A stretch of DNA of 64,000 nucleotides, taken from positions 1-64,000 of the forward strand of contig CAZYHZ010000018.1 in assembly GCA_964647625.1 (NCBI GenBank). The letters are read 5' to 3'. This DNA is from DASRJG01 sp964647625. GTDB lineage: Bacteria; Acidobacteriota; Polarisedimenticolia; Polarisedimenticolales; DASRJG01. This document shows positions 60,121 to 64,000 of the stretch, piece by piece (position 1 is the stretch's first letter; every line of letters begins with the position of its first letter). Made by a program: the position numbers and the translations under genes. Below the pieces are notes generated by a model that had not been told where the DNA came from, made no database searches, and saw only the letters and a program-made list of their open reading frames with translations.

Positions 60121-62352
60121 TTACGGGGTGAAGCGTCGCAGCCGCAGGCTGTTCGTCACGACGGAAACAGACGACAGCGCCATCGCGGCGGACGCGACGA
60201 TGGGGGAGAGCGTGACGCCCGTCCACGGGAAGAGCGCCCCCGCCGCGAGCGGGATCCCGAGCACGTTGTAGACGAACGCCCAGGCCAGGTTCTGCCGGAT
60301 CGTGCGCAGGGCGCGGCGCGCCAGCTTGATCGCCGTCACGACGCCCCGCGGATCGCTTCCCACGAGGGTCACATCGGACGCGGCGATCGCCACGTCGCTT
60401 CCGGTTCCGATCGCCACGCCGAGGTCGGCCGAGGCCAGAGCGGGCGCATCGTTCACGCCGTCGCCGACCATCGCCACGCGATGTCCCGACCCCCGCAGCC
60501 GCTCGATCTCGGCAGCCTTGTCGCCGGGGAGGAGACCGGCGGAGACCGAGTCGATGCCGGCCTCGCGTGCGACCGCGGCGGCGGTCTCCTCTCGATCGCC
60601 CGTCAGGAGCGCCACGTCGCATCCGAGCGCGCGAAGGGCGTCGACGGCTTCGCGGGCGCCCTCGCGCACGGGATCGGTGATCCCCAAGACTCCGGACATC
60701 CGGCCGTCGATGGCGATGAGCACGGGCGTCCTGCCCACCTTCGCCAGCCTGTCGGCGATCTCGGCGGACGAGCCCGCGGCGACCCCCGCGTCCTCGAGCC
60801 AGCTCCCGCGGCCGACCAGGACGCGCCGTCCGGCGACCTCGGCGACGACGCCGGATCCCGCGATCGACTCGAACGCCTCGGACGGAGGAACGGCGATGCC
60901 GCGGCGCCGGGCCTCGGCGACGATGGCCTCGCCGAGTGGGTGCGTCGATCCGGCCTCCGCGGCGGCGGCGATCCCGAGGATCTCGTCTGGATCGGCGCCG
61001 CCCTGCAGCTCGACGTCGGTCACCGACGGGCGTCCCGTGGTGATCGTTCCCGTCTTGTCGAACACGATCGTGTCGATCCGGCCGGCGGTCTCGAGAGCGG
61101 CGCCGCCTCCGATGAGCACGCCCAGCTCCGCGGCGCGCCCCGTCGCGACCAGAACCGCGGTCGGCGTGGCCAGCCCCATCGCACACGGGCACGCGATGAT
61201 GAGGACCGACACCGCATGAACCAGCGCCTGCGCGAGCCGCGCCTCCGGGGAGCCGAAGATCATCCATCCCGCGAACGTCACGACGGCGATCGCGAGCACG
61301 ATGGGGACGAAGATCGCGCTCACGCGATCCGCCAGCCGCTGGATCGGAGCCTTGCCCCCTTGAGCCTCGGCGACCATGCGCACGATGCGCGCGAGAACCG
61401 TATCCTCGCCGACGCGCGTCACGCGCATGAGAAACGCGCCGCTGCCGTTGTGCGTCCCCCCGAACACTTCGTCGCCGGCGGTCTTGGGAACGGGGCGGCT
61501 CTCGCCGGTGAGCATCGACTCGTCGACGCTCGAGGCCCCGTCCGTCACGACACCGTCGATCGGCACGGCATCCCCCGCGCGGACCGACAGGGTGTCGCCG
61601 ACCTTCAGCTCGTCGAGCGTGCGCGGGACGGCGGCGCCGTCGATCATCACCCGCGCCGACGGGACTTGGAGCCGAGCGAGCGCCCGCAGCGCGAGAGACG
61701 TACGCGCACGCGCTCCCGTCTCCAGAAGCTTCCCCAAGAGCACGAGAACGAGGATCCCGACTGCGGCCTCGAAATACACAGGCGGCATCGCAGCGCGGTG
61801 GGCGATCCCGGCCGCGATGAGACCCGGCCGGAGCGTCGCGATCAGCGAGTAGACGTAGGCGGCACCCGTGCCGAGCGCGATGAGGCTGCTCATCTCCGCG
61901 GTGCCGTGGCGCAATGACGACCACGCCCGGCGGAAGTACTCGCCCCCGGCGACCGCCATGACGACGCTGGTCAGCGCCAGCTGAACGATCCGGTCGCCGT
62001 GGACGGCGAGCGCTCCATGCGTCATCCCCAGAACGAAGACGGGCAGGCCGAATACCAGCGCGATCAGGAAGCGGTTCCGGATCGCGACGCGCTCGCGCCG
62101 GCGAGCGCGGCCTTCGGCGTCTTCAACCCCCGGCTGCGGCAGCACGAGACCGTAACCGGCACGCCGGACGGACTCCGCGAGGGCGGCGGGCGACGTCCGT
62201 TCGGCGTCGAGGACGACGGTCGCCCTCTCGGTCGCGAGGTTCACGATCGCGCGCTCGACTCCGGGGGTCGCCGCGATCGCGCGCTCGACGGTCGCCACGC
62301 AGCCGGCGCACGTCATGCCGGTCACCGGGAAGTCGTAACGCCGGCGCGTCAT
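60121..62352 (-). CDS. copA: Copper-translocating P-type ATPase
   Basis: 743 residues. One N-terminal heavy-metal domain (VTGMTCAGCVATVERAI), eight membrane helices, the actuator TGES (in DESMLTGESRPVPK), the transport CPC motif (ACPCAMGLATPTAV), phosphorylation site VFDKTGTITTGRPS, and hinge GDGVNDAPALASADLG. The His-Pro (STHPLGEAI) nucleotide site is present. It exports Cu(I) from the cytoplasm. Its ATG overlaps the TGA of the upstream M61 gene. The gene ends at the porin terminator. Confidence 0.94.
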   Translation of the reverse strand: MTRRRYDFPVTGMTCAGCVATVERAIAATPGVERAIVNLATERATVVLDAERTSPAALAESVRRAGYGLVLPQPGVEDAEGRARRRERVAIRNRFLIALVFGLPVFVLGMTHGALAVHGDRIVQLALTSVVMAVAGGEYFRRAWSSLRHGTAEMSSLIALGTGAAYVYSLIATLRPGLIAAGIAHRAAMPPVYFEAAVGILVLVLLGKLLETGARARTSLALRALARLQVPSARVMIDGAAVPRTLDELKVGDTLSVRAGDAVPIDGVVTDGASSVDESMLTGESRPVPKTAGDEVFGGTHNGSGAFLMRVTRVGEDTVLARIVRMVAEAQGGKAPIQRLADRVSAIFVPIVLAIAVVTFAGWMIFGSPEARLAQALVHAVSVLIIACPCAMGLATPTAVLVATGRAAELGVLIGGGAALETAGRIDTIVFDKTGTITTGRPSVTDVELQGGADPDEILGIAAAAEAGSTHPLGEAIVAEARRRGIAVPPSEAFESIAGSGVVAEVAGRRVLVGRGSWLEDAGVAAGSSAEIADRLAKVGRTPVLIAIDGRMSGVLGITDPVREGAREAVDALRALGCDVALLTGDREETAAAVAREAGIDSVSAGLLPGDKAAEIERLRGSGHRVAMVGDGVNDAPALASADLGVAIGTGSDVAIAASDVTLVGSDPRGVVTAIKLARRALRTIRQNLAWAFVYNVLGIPLAAGALFPWTGVTLSPIVASAAMALSSVSVVTNSLRLRRFTP

Positions 62353-64000
62353 TTACGGAACGGATTCAACCACGACTCGCGGAGGGCCGCCTGCTTCGGG
62401 GTCGCCTTCTCGGCAGGGACGATCGACGCTGCATCCGGCTTCGGTGCACCGAGCGTCACGGCGACCTCGACGAGCTGGTCGCGCCTGAAGACCGCGGCGC
62501 GCACGACCGTGCCGGGCGGCCGGTGGGCCAGGACTTGCGGAAGCCGGGTGGCGTCGACGCGATCGCCGTCGATCGCGATCAGCTCGTCACCCGCGTAGAG
62601 CCCGGCGGCCTCCGACGGCCCGTCCGACCGGACGGACGTGATCGCGAGCCCACGCCCCTCGGGCCGCGTCGCGATGCCGAGCCAGCCGCCGGCGCCGCCG
62701 TCCTTGGCCGCGGATTCCTTCCACGTGAGCGTCAACCCCGCGTGGCCGAGCGCCTGCTCGAGGTCGAGCTCCACGGTCCCGGAGACGTACCTGTCGAAGA
62801 ACGTGCGGAACGCGCCGCCGTGTCCGCCGGCCACCGTCTCGACGGCCGCGAGGTATCCGTCCGGCTCCGGAAAGCCTGCGTCGTCGAGCGTCGCCTGGTG
62901 CGCGAGGTGCCGGATCACATCGTCGAGAGAATGCGCTCGCTCGGTTACCGCGCGGATCGTCAGGTCGAGCATGAGCGCGACGAGCATTCCCTTCTGGTAG
63001 TACGAGATGCTCGCGTTGCCGGAGTTCTCGTCCGGTCGGTAGAAGCGGATCCACGCGTCGAAGCTCGCCTGCTCGAGGGACTGGAGCGCCCGGCCGGGCT
63101 GAGTCGCGAGCGAGGCGATCTCCTCGGCGATGCGCTCGAGGAAACGGTCCTTCGAATAGAGGCCCGCGGCGACGAGGAAACGCTTTTCGTAGTACGACGT
63201 CACGCCTTCCATCGACCAGAGCTGGCGCGTGTGGTTCTCCCGCCGGTAGTCGAACGGCCCGAGGACCCGCGGGCGGATGCGCTTGACGTTCCAGACGTGG
63301 AAGAACTCGTGGGAGATCAGCTCGAGGTAGTGCTCGTACGCGGATCGCGGCGCAAAGCCGAACCGGTCGACCAGGAACACGGCGCTGTTGCGGTGCTCGA
63401 GCCCGCCGCGGCCGGAGGCCAAGTGCTGGATGAACGCGTACCGCTTGTAGGGAAGGCTTCCGAAGAACTCCCGCTGGGCGCGGACGATCGCCTCGGTGTC
63501 CGCGACGACGCGAGCTTCGTCCTCGTTCCCGCGACCCCACAGGGCGATGCGATGAGGCACGCCGTCGATCGCGAATTCGAGCAGCCGGTGCGTGCCGCAT
63601 TCGACCGGCGAGTCGATCAGCTCGTCGTAGTCGCGAGCCCGGTAGCGAAAGATGTTGTTGCCGCCCCCCAGCGGCTCGAGGCCGGTCGTGACCTGCCATT
63701 TCTGCGGGACGGCGACTTCGAGCGACACGGGCTCTTCGGTCCGGCCCATGACGAACATGAAGACCGCGGCGCCGTTGGCGAACCCGTGCGTTCCATCGAG
63801 GTGGCAGGTCCGAACCGTGAGGTCGTGCGCGTAAATCTTGTAGGTCACGCGGACGCGGCCTTCCATCGGCGTCTCGATGGTCCAAGCGTCCTTCGCCGTC
63901 TTTTGCCAGGGGACCGGATGCCCGTCGCTCGTTGCGGAGAATTCCTGCACGTGGCGCGCGTACTCCCGGATCATGTACGAGCCCGGCGTCCACGACGGGA
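62349..64000 (-). CDS. M61-family glycyl aminopeptidase with PDZ domain, 5'-truncated by window edge
   Basis: The open frame continues past base 64000; the visible part begins PSWTPGSYMIREYARHVQEF, the conserved WTPGSY(L/M)IREYxRHV segment that lies a few dozen residues inside M61 proteins. Zinc motif HEFFHVWNVKRIRP (HExxH plus W), GLEHRNSAVF with a conserved HRNS, GVTSYYEKR with the third ligand Glu in MEGVTSYY, and a C-terminal PDZ domain (GGWLGIATRPEGRGLAITSV). These are aminopeptidases with a preference for Gly/Ala, usually periplasmic. A signal peptide would lie outside the window. Overlaps copA by 4 bp. Confidence 0.93.
   Translation of the reverse strand, partial: PSWTPGSYMIREYARHVQEFSATSDGHPVPWQKTAKDAWTIETPMEGRVRVTYKIYAHDLTVRTCHLDGTHGFANGAAVFMFVMGRTEEPVSLEVAVPQKWQVTTGLEPLGGGNNIFRYRARDYDELIDSPVECGTHRLLEFAIDGVPHRIALWGRGNEDEARVVADTEAIVRAQREFFGSLPYKRYAFIQHLASGRGGLEHRNSAVFLVDRFGFAPRSAYEHYLELISHEFFHVWNVKRIRPRVLGPFDYRRENHTRQLWSMEGVTSYYEKRFLVAAGLYSKDRFLERIAEEIASLATQPGRALQSLEQASFDAWIRFYRPDENSGNASISYYQKGMLVALMLDLTIRAVTERAHSLDDVIRHLAHQATLDDAGFPEPDGYLAAVETVAGGHGGAFRTFFDRYVSGTVELDLEQALGHAGLTLTWKESAAKDGGAGGWLGIATRPEGRGLAITSVRSDGPSEAAGLYAGDELIAIDGDRVDATRLPQVLAHRPPGTVVRAAVFRRDQLVEVAVTLGAPKPDAASIVPAEKATPKQAALRESWLNPFRK

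Overview
This is a high-GC bacterial chromosome segment with tightly packed genes, many of which share 1-8 bp overlaps. The gene set points to Acidobacteriota or a close relative (Thermoanaerobaculia/Vicinamibacteria-like), but this is inference only, because no rRNA or tRNA gene is visible. The clues are several secreted zinc peptidases (M13, two M28, M61), a type-B succinate dehydrogenase (SdhCAB), a glyoxylate shunt, RpoN-type regulation, a TAT-exported asparaginase, and a mevalonate pathway in place of visible MEP genes.

Layout. 1-3033: the error-prone polymerase DnaE2/ImuC, cut by the left edge, carrying two in-frame palindromic insertions. 3055-6004: an accessory island of small minus-strand genes with visibly lower GC; at least three genes end at integron-type attC recombination sites, and no integrase gene is in the window. 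6318-11188: sulfur-relay pair DsrE2-TusA, an FMN reductase, a UbiD decarboxylase, a methyltransferase, an acetyltransferase and a cytochrome c. 11213-16248: sdhCAB and an exported M28 peptidase. 16633-21153: a large, lower-GC RHS/YD-repeat protein with a cysteine-rich tip, followed by a palindrome resembling insertion-sequence ends. 21251-34982: housekeeping and stress genes (flavin reductase, metallo-hydrolase, antiporter, esterase, aminotransferase, TruA, OsmC, four GNATs) and two TMTC-like membrane/TPR proteins. 34979-40991: a six-gene overlapping operon for isoprenoid synthesis. 41043-50948: proline catabolism, GluQ-RS, an M28 carboxypeptidase, DUF1015, PilZ, a Fic protein lacking its catalytic His, and FtcD. 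51053-64000: glycosylasparaginase, M13 peptidase, isocitrate lyase and malate synthase, MsrAB, a strongly expressed outer-membrane barrel with a sigma-54-like promoter and a clean terminator, CopA, and an M61 peptidase cut by the right edge.

How the genes work together. The isoprenoid operon encodes type-2 IPP isomerase, class I HMG-CoA reductase, mevalonate kinase, a mevalonate-(di)phosphate decarboxylase, isopentenyl phosphate kinase and a squalene/phytoene synthase-like enzyme, but no phosphomevalonate kinase. That set fits the alternative mevalonate route, in which mevalonate 5-phosphate is decarboxylated first and the isopentenyl phosphate is then phosphorylated. AceA and AceB together with SdhCAB support growth on acetate or fatty acids. 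PruA and FtcD feed glutamate from proline and histidine breakdown.

A second theme is palindromic repeats. One family built on GGGGACAGTCCCC occurs inside dnaE2, at the end of gluQ and at the start of an aminotransferase gene. Other families abut or supply the stop codons of genes, and in dnaE2 and gluQ the repeat is translated. This resembles the coding palindromic elements described in Rickettsia.
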